This document shows, piece after piece, positions 30,282 to 36,915 of a stretch of 36,915 bases of DNA. The notes beneath the pieces are model-generated. The model was not told where the DNA came from, ran no database searches, and worked only from the letters and a program-made list of their open reading frames with translations. Made by a program: the position numbers and the translations under genes. This DNA is from Candidatus Bathyarchaeota archaeon (GTDB lineage Archaea > Thermoproteota > Bathyarchaeia > Bathyarchaeales > Bathycorpusculaceae). Within the stretch, counting starts at the first letter, position 1. Each line of letters opens with the position of its first letter. The stretch lies in NCBI GenBank assembly GCA_003589585.1, contig QYYE01000005.1:1-36915 (forward strand), read 5' to 3'.

Positions 30282-31529
30282 TTGGACCCAGCCCTGTTAG
30301 CCTTCTTAACTGCGTCAATAATTATATTTTTGGGCTTCCTGGGTGAAGAATTCTTCAAGCGAACAAGCATTCCCGAACCAATTCTCCTGTTGCTTTTCGG
30401 GGTTCTTTTAGGACCAGTTTTCCACCTGTTTGCTAAGGATGCATTAATCTCAATTACACCTTACTTCTCAGCTCTTGCGCTAATTGTTATCCTTTTCGAC
30501 GGCGGTTTAAACATGAACATTAAAGACACCTTTAAGCACAGCTTGAGAGCCATTGCTCTCGCATTGTTAGGTTGGCTTCTGAGCGTCCTGGTCGTGGCTT
30601 TTCTTTGTAAGTCCCTGCTCGGTTGGCGTTGGCTAAACGGATTATTGCTAGGAAGTATCCTAGGAGGAAGCAGCTCGCTAATTGTTATTGGCTTGCTTAG
30701 AAAAATCAAGAACATTGGAAAAATTGAGGTAGTTTTAAGCCTTGAATCAATCATGACCGATGTTTTATGTACTGTTGGAGCTTTCGTTGCTATCGGAGTC
30801 ATACTCTCCGGTGAAGTAAGTTTGCAAGCTGCCTTAAGCTCCATTATTGTAGCGTTCAGTGTAGGAATTTTGGTTGGCACAGTATTTGGAATTGGGTGGT
30901 TGTTTATACTTGAAAAACTTAAAGGAAAACCTAACACCTACATGCTTACTTTAGCAGTGCTTCTTCTAGCTTTCTTCATGGCAAGCACTCTCGGAGGAAC
31001 CGGCGCGATTTCAGCCCTCTTTTTAGGTTTGGTTTTAGGTAACTCAGGCTTTATCGCTAAAATCTTTAATTTCAAACCTAAAGTGTGTATCGGAAGAAGC
31101 GTTAGAAGTTTTCATAATCAAATTAATTTCCTAATTCGCTCCTTCTTTTTCGTCTTTACTGGCCTACTGTTTTCTTTCTCCTCAATCTATTTTGTGTTAT
31201 TTGGCGTTTTGCTGGCGGTTGCATTGCTGGGTGTCCGCTTCCTAACAGTCCGAGCAGCTACTTTCAGGGACAACATGAATGGAAAACGAAACTTGATGAC
31301 TATTATGCTTCCACGAGGTTTAGCCGCAGCCGTCTTAGCTTCATTGCCTTTCACGATGGGTGTTCCTGACTCCCAAGTTTTTCCTGAGATAGCATTTATT
31401 GTGATTTTGGCGACAATTTCTATTTGTACCATTGGAGTTTTCTTTTATCAAAACGAGAAGACCTGCGAGGGAATTTGTTTAGTATTCCAAAAAATAAAGC
31501 GTGGCGTCGCTTCCAAGAAAAAAGGGTAG
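30282..31529 (+). CDS. CPA-type Na+(K+)/H+ antiporter
   Basis: 415 residues with about 12-13 membrane spans. The NhaP/KefB-like core is clear: SIPEPILLLLFGVLLGP, IVILFDGGLNMN (conserved DGG), GGSSSLIVIGLL, LESIMTDVLCT (position of the catalytic Asp region), and RGLAAAVLASLPF near the C-terminus. The last residues are basic (KIKRGVASKKKG). No TrkA-type cytosolic domain is attached. It should move Na+ or K+ out in exchange for H+. It starts at TTG 30282 behind GAGGT. With the CaCA exchanger and MscS it makes up the ion-transport half of the osmotic region. Confidence 0.9.
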   Translation: MDPALLAFLTASIIIFLGFLGEEFFKRTSIPEPILLLLFGVLLGPVFHLFAKDALISITPYFSALALIVILFDGGLNMNIKDTFKHSLRAIALALLGWLLSVLVVAFLCKSLLGWRWLNGLLLGSILGGSSSLIVIGLLRKIKNIGKIEVVLSLESIMTDVLCTVGAFVAIGVILSGEVSLQAALSSIIVAFSVGILVGTVFGIGWLFILEKLKGKPNTYMLTLAVLLLAFFMASTLGGTGAISALFLGLVLGNSGFIAKIFNFKPKVCIGRSVRSFHNQINFLIRSFFFVFTGLLFSFSSIYFVLFGVLLAVALLGVRFLTVRAATFRDNMNGKRNLMTIMLPRGLAAAVLASLPFTMGVPDSQVFPEIAFIVILATISICTIGVFFYQNEKTCEGICLVFQKIKRGVASKKKG

Positions 31530-31552
31530 ATAAAGGCTGACTTGACAGGAGT

Positions 31553-31972
31553 CTAAATGCCCAGTTCTATTAGCTTTGGTAGGCTGTTTATTTGTATAGC
31601 TTTTGTTCCAGTTACTAGACGACCAATCTTTGAACTAGCCTGAGCTCCTACAGTGGCTACAACATCGCCTTTATAGGAGAGTGTTACCGTTACTCCTGCA
31701 TCCTTTAACTCATTAGCAATTTCAATTACAACTCCCCGCATGTTTCGGGCTGCTTTGAGCATCTCTGGACCTTCTTTTAATGTTTCAGCAATGCCTATGT
31801 TTTTGCTGCCTTCACGTAAGCTAGCAACTAAATCCTTTACAAATTGTTTGTTCTTTGTGTTCACGTCTATTCGTTTATTTACTGCGGTGATTTCGATGTC
31901 TTCTTTGTTTTTACTGGACAGGGTTATTTTTCCGGATTCGAGCATTTGCCCTATCAATGCTACTAGTGACAT
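31553..31972 (-). CDS. 139-residue protein of unknown function
   Basis: Not recognised. The chain has an alternating beta/alpha pattern: a strand pair GKITLSSKNKEDIEITAVNK, a helix KQFVKDLVASLREG, AETLKEGPEMLKAARNMRGV (helical), VVIEIANELKDAG, a beta hairpin VTVTLSYKGDVVATVG, and a C-terminal basic helix. It lacks Cys, a signal peptide and membrane spans. It lies 21 bp downstream of another small gene (31994-32245) and probably forms one transcript with it. The pair is preceded by one copy of the repeated leader element at 32314-32409. Confidence 0.75.
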   Translation of the reverse strand: MSLVALIGQMLESGKITLSSKNKEDIEITAVNKRIDVNTKNKQFVKDLVASLREGSKNIGIAETLKEGPEMLKAARNMRGVVIEIANELKDAGVTVTLSYKGDVVATVGAQASSKIGRLVTGTKAIQINSLPKLIELGI

Positions 31973-31993
31973 GCTCTGCCTGCCTTAGGTAGA

Positions 31994-32245
31994 TTACATA
32001 GTGGCTGTTTTGGAGGCAGTTGTTCCCTCAGCTTCTTTTGAATAAATAACATCTAAAACGATTGCACCATTCAAAGTGGTCTTCATCATTCCCATGTCAA
32101 GAGTGAGGTTCTCAAAACTGAGCTTTATGTCGGATTCTTTTCCTGCGAGTTTATCCATGATTGCTAGGACTGTGTCTGCCATTGTCTCAGCGGTTCTTTC
32201 CATACCACTAGTAGCTCTTTCAACGGTTTTTGTAGTTTTTTCCAT
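31994..32245 (-). CDS. 83-residue amphipathic/beta protein of unknown function
   Basis: Not recognised. Residues 1-36 form a charged amphipathic helix (VERATSGMERTAETMADTVL), followed by three beta strands (DIKLSFENLTLDMGM, TTLNGAIVLDVIY) and a Thr/Ala-rich end. The form recalls structural or scaffold mini-proteins, but no family can be named. The ATG has GGTG 5 bases upstream. It is the first gene of a two-gene unit with 31553-31972. A copy of the structured repeat ends 68 bp upstream, in the orientation of a 5' leader. Confidence 0.7.
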   Translation of the reverse strand: MEKTTKTVERATSGMERTAETMADTVLAIMDKLAGKESDIKLSFENLTLDMGMMKTTLNGAIVLDVIYSKEAEGTTASKTATM

Positions 32246-32313
32246 AAAAACACCGATTTACTAGAGCTTTTGGGTAATAAAAATTGGTATGGATTAAACT
32301 TACAGCACTCTAA

Positions 32314-32409
32314 GGGTTTGCTGAGGCTCTGAACATTCTATAGGAGAAAAAAATGCAAAACTAATCCGATGACTAATAGTCACCGTTAATAGCCAGAGCC
32401 TTCTCAGCC
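32314..32409 (-). ncRNA. Structured leader element, copy 1
   Basis: 96 nt, near-identical to copy 2 (35209-35308). Read on the minus strand it forms an outer stem (GCTGAG/CTCAGC then GCTCTG/CAGAGC, with a 3-nt AAG bulge), an inner hairpin CGGTGAC-TATTA-GTCATCG, and a second hairpin GCATTT...GAATGT around TTTTCTCCTATA. It lies between the stop of the propeller gene and the start at 32245. It therefore acts either as a leader for the two small genes or as part of a longer transcript. A weak T-run terminator sits just upstream of it. Confidence 0.6.
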
Positions 32410-32431
32410 TCAACTTTTGCCTATGCAAGAA

Positions 32432-32446
32432 CTAAAAAAGGGGAAA
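32432..32446 (-). terminator. T-run after propeller gene
   Basis: On the minus strand CCCCTTTTTTAGT occurs about 25 bp after the stop of the 846-residue gene. This is a plausible archaeal terminator, and would require a separate promoter for the downstream small genes. Confidence 0.4.
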
Positions 32447-32466
32447 GATAGTTTAGTTTTGCTTGT

Positions 32467-35007
32467 TTATGGACGCTTTCTAAGCATTAGCATCATTAAA
32501 GCGCCGACTATAACGATTGTAACAATAATTCCAGCAACAGCAGGAACAAAGTACATGTCGGCAACAGATGCCGGTCGTTCTGTTGGAGTAGCGGTAACTT
32601 CAGGCGCAGCATCAACTGCGAAAGATGTTAATGCAAATGAAGGCCAGTAAGATTCGCTGCCAGCAAACGAGGCATATACCGTGTATTGCCCTGGGATATC
32701 AGGTGTCCAGTTGAATGTGAAGAACCCGTCAATGCTTGTTGCTGTGCCGATTTCTCTGTAGTTGCCGTTAGCATCGATTACACTTAAAGCGATTGGAACG
32801 CCTGTGACATCCATCGGTCGTGGCTTTTGCATGTAAACGTACTCCATCCATGCACCCTGACTTGCATCTGACACACATGGTACACCGTTTGGAAAACGAG
32901 CAGCCTGTTCTTTCTGTTTTGTACCAGCAGCAATATCAGTAATTGTGCCTCTGATGACAATGGAGCCTCCGAGGGTCGTTGCTTGCATCGGTGCTTCTAC
33001 AGTTATAGCGCTAGGACCTTTGCCGACACAGTAGATTTGCATGTCATAGCAGTTGAGGAAGACAAAGAAGCCATCGGCTATGATGTCATTTTGCCCAACG
33101 TACATGCCTGTGCCCCAACCCATTAAAGTCCACAGTTCTTCGCCAGTATAGGCATCGATACATCGGTATCGCACGTCTTTGAACCATGGTGAGTCAGGGG
33201 AATGTTCAGTTGTTCCAAGGTAGACTTTTCCGTCAGCAATAACGTCCACGAAGATGGGGTAGTGACCATAGGAAGTTCCAAGACCTGCGTAAGTGCTGTT
33301 GCCTGGTCCACCGTTGCCGTAGGTCCAAAGCAGGTTTCCGTTCTTTATGTCATAGCAGTAGAGGATTCCGTCAAAGCCAGAGCGGTATAGATTGCCGTAT
33401 GCAGCTAGAGAAACGCATCTCATGGTGTCCCATTGTGCTTCTTCAGGTATTGTAGTCCATACTTGGCTTCCATCAGTTAGGCTGAAACCAGTTAATCTCA
33501 TGGTTTCTTTGTCCTCGGTTACGAAGGTGCCTGCTTCAGCATCAATTGCTATAAGCGTCCGTGTGACGTTGTTTGGTGCCTCAGGATAGTATCGCGTCCA
33601 AAGCACTTGACCTATGGAACCCGGCTTCAAACTAATCGCCGTTACATTTGCGCCTGCTCCAATGTTTCTGGGTCCCGTTCCGAAGCTGCCTTGCGTAAGA
33701 AGCAATACCTTGTCAAAGACGACATCTCTAAAGATGCTCCATGTTCCTGCACCTAACGATGGTATGGTTATGTTCCAATCGTAGCACGATGCTAAACTAG
33801 CGTTCGCTGTCCCTGAATACCAAGTTCCGACACCCGTACCAGCGCCTCCACCGAATACTTTAGATGAGTTCCACTGGGCTAACCATTTGCCTGCAGAGTT
33901 AAGTTGGTAGCGAAGTATCTCTCCTTTAGGTCCTGCAGCCTCTGTGCCTGAAGGAACGTTTGTGATGTTCATGGTTGTGACGATTCCTGTGCTTGGGTCG
34001 TAAGCTCTTGCAAAGTTGCTGGTGAACAAGAGGCCTTCAGGAAGAACGCCGTGTTGGTTGCCAGTATCGAAAGCATACAAATAGCCAAATGTTGGGTTAC
34101 CTATGCCTGTAGTGTTGGTTCTCCATAGTTCTTCTCCAGTGCGCAAGTCAACACAAACATAGGAGCCGCTGGTACCTGAATTGCCGTAAGGTTCTGCATA
34201 GTAGAGTCTTCCATGCATAGCGATGGCACTGCCGAATCTTGTATTGTATGAACCTCCCATGTAGTATGTGTTGCCTGAAGTGCCGACTCTGCTTCCTCCA
34301 ACAACTCCGCCGTCCTGGATGGGCTTAGACCACATTACGTGAGCGCTGTTAGGTGCGATGCCGTCAGGCTGGAATCTGGCGTATCCTGCGCCGCCAGTGG
34401 AGGTTGCGCCAGTGCGAATGTATGGACCGTTCAGCCAGTTTGACGAGATGGTCCACCAGTCAGTGTTTTGTCCTTCGATTGGTCGTGTCCAGTACTCTGC
34501 CGGTAGTGGATAGCTAGTTATAGGACTAGGCAAAGATTCATCATGGACTGCAAGTGTTGTTGTTGCGCTTGCGCCTTTGAAGACATCGTTGTTATAAGTG
34601 CCGCTCCAAGTGTAGGTTTGTCCCTTGTACTCAAAGAGTAAAGTATAGTCTCCAACCTGATCAGGTGTATATGAGTAGAATTGTATGCCGGTTGTGTCGT
34701 CGATAATGGGCCACTCTTTTATCTCTGTTTTGCCGTCGGGCTTTGTTATTGTAAGTTTGTAGTCATGGCGTCTAATGTCGTTGGTCACGGCTGCCGAGGG
34801 TAGGGGGGTGTCAACCCACATGAAAATCATCACCCGCTGACCTACTCCTACTGGATCTGGTTTAGCAATAACATAGGCAAAGGACGGGATGTCCCATGGC
34901 GGTGTATGTGCATCAGTAGCTGGTAAAAGAATAACCGAAGCAAACATAGCGGTTACTAGAAATAAAGCAATTGTTGTTGTTTTTGTTTTGCCAATTTGTA
35001 TTCTCAA
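32467..35007 (-). CDS. Secreted PQQ-like beta-propeller protein with C-terminal TM
   Basis: 846 residues. A signal peptide (IALFLVTAMFASVILLPA, cleavage near ATDA-H, residue 33) is followed by an Ig-like domain (to about 150) and a WTRPI linker. The eight-bladed-type PQQ propeller has blades ending in 'G-LYC-D-NG--LW' (GGSYVCVDLRTGEELWRTN-like, ILYCYDIKNGNLLWTYG, YRCIDAYTGEELWTLMGWG). A second Ig-like domain (about 690-800) and a membrane anchor (residues 820-842) then RKRP complete it. It should be a surface protein. The start is TTG 35007 behind GGGAG. It is a paralogue of the gene cut by the left edge of the window, and copy 2 of the structured element lies upstream. Confidence 0.88.
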   Translation of the reverse strand: MRIQIGKTKTTTIALFLVTAMFASVILLPATDAHTPPWDIPSFAYVIAKPDPVGVGQRVMIFMWVDTPLPSAAVTNDIRRHDYKLTITKPDGKTEIKEWPIIDDTTGIQFYSYTPDQVGDYTLLFEYKGQTYTWSGTYNNDVFKGASATTTLAVHDESLPSPITSYPLPAEYWTRPIEGQNTDWWTISSNWLNGPYIRTGATSTGGAGYARFQPDGIAPNSAHVMWSKPIQDGGVVGGSRVGTSGNTYYMGGSYNTRFGSAIAMHGRLYYAEPYGNSGTSGSYVCVDLRTGEELWRTNTTGIGNPTFGYLYAFDTGNQHGVLPEGLLFTSNFARAYDPSTGIVTTMNITNVPSGTEAAGPKGEILRYQLNSAGKWLAQWNSSKVFGGGAGTGVGTWYSGTANASLASCYDWNITIPSLGAGTWSIFRDVVFDKVLLLTQGSFGTGPRNIGAGANVTAISLKPGSIGQVLWTRYYPEAPNNVTRTLIAIDAEAGTFVTEDKETMRLTGFSLTDGSQVWTTIPEEAQWDTMRCVSLAAYGNLYRSGFDGILYCYDIKNGNLLWTYGNGGPGNSTYAGLGTSYGHYPIFVDVIADGKVYLGTTEHSPDSPWFKDVRYRCIDAYTGEELWTLMGWGTGMYVGQNDIIADGFFVFLNCYDMQIYCVGKGPSAITVEAPMQATTLGGSIVIRGTITDIAAGTKQKEQAARFPNGVPCVSDASQGAWMEYVYMQKPRPMDVTGVPIALSVIDANGNYREIGTATSIDGFFTFNWTPDIPGQYTVYASFAGSESYWPSFALTSFAVDAAPEVTATPTERPASVADMYFVPAVAGIIVTIVIVGALMMLMLRKRP

Positions 35008-35208
35008 TTTTTTCTATTCTCCCTAGTATGAGTGTTACTTATTTCAATTCGTTTTGTTTATAAGCTTTTTATCATTTTCTCGCTTTCAAAGTAAAATATT
35101 TGAAAAAGCGGAAAAAAAAGAGCTTAAAAAGCTACTATTGTGGAAGAAGGCAATAAAAGTTTTTACCAAAATAAAGATAAGCGTGTTAGTTAAAAACTAG
35201 AGAAGGTT

Positions 35209-35308
35209 GGGTTTGCTGAGGCTCTGAACATTCTATAGGAGAAAAGAATGCAAATGCTAAATCACGATGACTACTAGTCACCGTTAATCTGTCAGAGCCT
35301 TCTCAGCC
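35209..35308 (-). ncRNA. Structured leader element, copy 2
   Basis: 100 nt. Stems on the minus strand: outer 35302-35307 with 35215-35220, 35293-35298 with 35221-35226, bulge 35299-35301; hairpin 35277-35283 with 35265-35271; hairpin 35246-35251 with 35228-35233. A TATA box (35337-35344) predicts transcription starting near 35314, so the element would be the first thing transcribed, about 200 nt before the propeller start codon. Its position and fold suggest a cis-acting RNA. Confidence 0.65.
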
Positions 35309-35336
35309 CCCTTCTTTCCTCATTGCAATCATTTAG

Positions 35337-35344
35337 TTATACTT
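35337..35344 (-). promoter_or_regulatory. TATA box upstream of leader element copy 2
   Basis: AAGTATAA on the minus strand, preceded by the purine/A-rich GAAAAT (BRE-like). The expected transcript start is about 25 nt downstream, near 35314, just outside the element's outer stem. Confidence 0.5.
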
Positions 35345-35428
35345 ATTTTCGAAACCTTGGTTAATAAGCTTTACCACATTTCTTAACTATAGGAAAAAAG
35401 TGTGAAAAAAAAGACGTTAAAAGGGCAA

Positions 35429-35436
35429 ATTATATA
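35429..35436 (+). promoter_or_regulatory. TATA box of fused Lrp gene
   Basis: ATTATATAC, with A-rich sequence before it, lies 72-79 bp before the ATG at 35508. The leader would be about 45 nt. Confidence 0.45.
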
Positions 35437-35507
35437 CAAAATAAGGTTTTCACGATAAAGATTTAAACCAAATAAGATAAAAAGGCAGTAGTAGAGATAA
35501 GACAAAA

Positions 35508-36488
35508 ATGACCAGAATGGATGAAATCAACGCTAAAATTCTAAAAGAGCTACTGAAAGATGGGCGAAAAAGATTTACGAATATAGCAAAAGAATGCAAT
35601 ACCACAAATGATGTCATTGCGAAACGCTACAAACAAATGAAGAAAAAAGGTATTATCGTTGGAGCAACCATACAGAATAGCTCAGCTTGTTATGGCGGCG
35701 ATATCATTGCGTGTATTCACATTATGGCACAGCCGTTTGAAACAGGTAAGATTTTCGGGCTGATTCGAAAAATCCCCCAAGTCTATGCAGTACACAGTAC
35801 AACAATTAATCCAAATATTTCCGTCATTGTGATTCTCAAAACCATTGATGAATTAGACGAAGTTAAACAATCAATAACTAGGATACCCTCCATTCTGGGA
35901 GTAACCACCACTGTTTGGACCGGTATAAGAAATACTCCCGAGAACCTGTCAGTACTTTCCAGCCGAGAAACAGATAACTCCAAAATCGAAAGTAAAATGG
36001 AAAAGACAAGACGCGAGCGCTATGTAAAAACAGAAATTGACCAGGTAGATTCCCAGATTATTGAAAAACTTGCAGTTAATGGACGCAGGCCTTTTAAGAA
36101 AATTGCTGAAGAACTCAACATATCTACCGATACTGTGGCAAGAAGGTATGAGAGGCTCAAGCGTAACCGTGACCTGAGAGTTGTTATTCAAATAAACCCT
36201 GCAAAGATAGGATATGATGCCTTTGCAATTTTTAACATGGCGTTTATTTCTCAAGACGGCTTGTCTAATTACATGGAAACCCTTGCTAAGATGCCCGACA
36301 TAAATTTTATCTTGAAAACAAGCGGCGATTTTGACTGCAGAGTTAGCGTAATGCTAAAAGACATAAACCAGTTGACCACCATTCAAGAAGCATTCATGAA
36401 TATTTCAGGCATAGTCAAGATGGAGTTAGCGGTGGGAAAAGCTTTTGGAGCCTGGCCTTTACCTAAAGAGCTTATATCGACATTCTGA
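35508..36488 (+). CDS. Duplicated and fused Lrp/AsnC regulator
   Basis: 326 residues made of two complete Lrp/AsnC units. Unit 1: HTH (DEINAKILKELLKDGRKRFT, residues 5-55) and RAM domain (about 65-145). A charged linker follows (DNSKIESKMEKTRRERYVKT). Unit 2: HTH (VDSQIIEKLAVNGRRPFKKI, about 178-228) and RAM (FAIFNMAFISQDG ... GIVKMELAV, to about 315). The RAM domains are divergent from each other. Lrp proteins normally dimerise, so this chain may be a pseudo-dimer. The ATG at 35508 or the one at 35517 is the start. A single-unit relative begins downstream at 36644. Confidence 0.88.
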   Translation: MTRMDEINAKILKELLKDGRKRFTNIAKECNTTNDVIAKRYKQMKKKGIIVGATIQNSSACYGGDIIACIHIMAQPFETGKIFGLIRKIPQVYAVHSTTINPNISVIVILKTIDELDEVKQSITRIPSILGVTTTVWTGIRNTPENLSVLSSRETDNSKIESKMEKTRRERYVKTEIDQVDSQIIEKLAVNGRRPFKKIAEELNISTDTVARRYERLKRNRDLRVVIQINPAKIGYDAFAIFNMAFISQDGLSNYMETLAKMPDINFILKTSGDFDCRVSVMLKDINQLTTIQEAFMNISGIVKMELAVGKAFGAWPLPKELISTF

Positions 36489-36560
36489 ACATCTGTATAC
36501 CAATGTATGATTTGATTTTACTGATTGTCTTTTCCTAAAGGGCAAAACCATGAATTAACA

Positions 36561-36570
36561 TTATATATTT
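36561..36570 (+). promoter_or_regulatory. TATA box of downstream Lrp-like gene
   Basis: TTATATATTT lies about 75-80 bp before the TTG at 36644. A start near 36592 would give a leader of about 50 nt. Confidence 0.45.
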
Positions 36571-36643
36571 ATGGCAGGAATCCGTCTTTATCTAAAGAAA
36601 CGTTAAAATGTGAAAGTAAAGCCTTATACAAGGGTTAACCAGT

Positions 36644-36915
36644 TTGACTGATAATTCGAAAATTGACTTGATTGATGCAAAAATTTTGAGAACTCTCTTG
36701 ATAGAATCCCGCACCAGTTTTACCCAGATTGCCAAAGATTGCGACATCTCGGTTGGTGCTGTTAGAAAACGCTACAAACGCTTATGGAGATTGGGCATAG
36801 TTAATGGGGAAATAATGCAGGTTAATCCTTACTATTTAGGGTACAAATGTGTTAGCACTGTAACAATCAAAACAGCCCAAAACGATGAGGATAAAGTTAT
36901 AGAATTCTTAAAAAG
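36644..36915 (+). CDS. Lrp/AsnC family regulator, C-terminus beyond window
   Basis: The visible 90 codons give a winged HTH (KIDLIDAKILRTLLIESRTS, FTQIAKDCDISVGAVRKRYK, RLWRLGIVNGEIM) and the start of a RAM domain (YYLGYKCVSTVTIKTAQND). It resembles unit 1 of the fused regulator upstream: ILRTLLxxxRTSFTQIAKDC against ILKELLKDGRKRFTNIAKEC, and RKRYKRL against AKRYKQM. It probably arose from it by duplication. It starts at TTG 36644 after AGGG; the end lies outside the window. Confidence 0.8.
   Translation, partial: MTDNSKIDLIDAKILRTLLIESRTSFTQIAKDCDISVGAVRKRYKRLWRLGIVNGEIMQVNPYYLGYKCVSTVTIKTAQNDEDKVIEFLK

Noticed and set aside
35209-35300. Plus-strand reading of the element as a leader peptide (AGGAG, then ATG and a few codons)
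   Set aside because: The two copies encode different tiny peptides (3 and 9 codons) and plus-strand folding would need A-C pairs, so the minus-strand RNA is preferred.
35209-35308. TPP riboswitch, because the minus strand contains GGCUGAGA near its 5' end
   Set aside because: The rest of the TPP core (GCGNAGGG, CUGAUCUGG-like segment) is absent and the stem order differs; the match is confined to one short word.

Overview
This is a piece of an archaeal chromosome. The evidence is an Orc1/Cdc6-type AAA+ ATPase, deoxyhypusine synthase, an AsnRS-like asparagine synthetase, a geranylgeranyl-reductase-family flavoprotein, an Lhr-type helicase, many small winged-helix regulators, TATA-type promoters with short or absent leaders, and a tRNA-Gln gene without an encoded CCA. 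Protein style and gene content suggest a mesophilic Thermoproteota member of the Bathyarchaeia type, but that placement is inference and rests on no search.

Layout. 1-775 is the N-terminal part of a secreted beta-propeller-type protein on the minus strand, divergent from a 7-TM protein and winged-helix pair (974-1925). An Orc1/Cdc6-like ATPase with an overlapping ArsR-like gene follows (2148-3595), then a 40-residue GG-motif protein on the minus strand (3602-3724) and a compact molybdopterin/tungstopterin operon moaC-moaB-moaA (3900-5815). After a degraded, gene-poor gap come an Lhr-family helicase (6675-9566), a broken AbrB antitoxin, an amino-acid permease, a HAD hydrolase, a winged-helix regulator, a YfcE-type phosphoesterase, and a minus-strand zinc-ribbon/flavodoxin/YgiT-like operon (13286-14311). 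A repeat-rich gap (14312-15176) precedes an intact VapBC pair.

The central part is metabolic: a GGR-family flavoprotein divergent from an HxlR-like regulator; an Lrp/AsnC regulator divergent from archaeal asparagine synthetase; GTP-dependent PEP carboxykinase; a small zinc ribbon; tRNA-Gln(CTG) bordered by two Cys-rich mini-proteins; deoxyhypusine synthase; and an M24 'pita-bread' protein that lacks one expected metal ligand.

25871-31529 looks like an osmotic and ion-stress island: a glucosyl(mannosyl)-3-phosphoglycerate phosphatase and synthase pair (compatible solute), a divergent MscS channel, a CaCA-type Na+/Ca2+ exchanger and a CPA-type Na+(K+)/H+ antiporter. It is followed by two small unrecognised genes and an 846-residue secreted PQQ-like propeller protein. 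That protein is homologous to the one cut by the left edge of the window.

The most notable non-coding signal is a roughly 100-nt element present twice (32314-32409 and 35209-35308), in the same orientation, upstream of the propeller gene and of the small two-gene unit. Both copies fold into the same three-stem junction. Substitutions and asymmetric pairs give G-U wobbles only if the minus strand is the RNA, which fits a cis-regulatory leader RNA. I do not recognise it as a known riboswitch. The right edge carries a duplicated-and-fused Lrp/AsnC regulator and the start of a single-copy relative.
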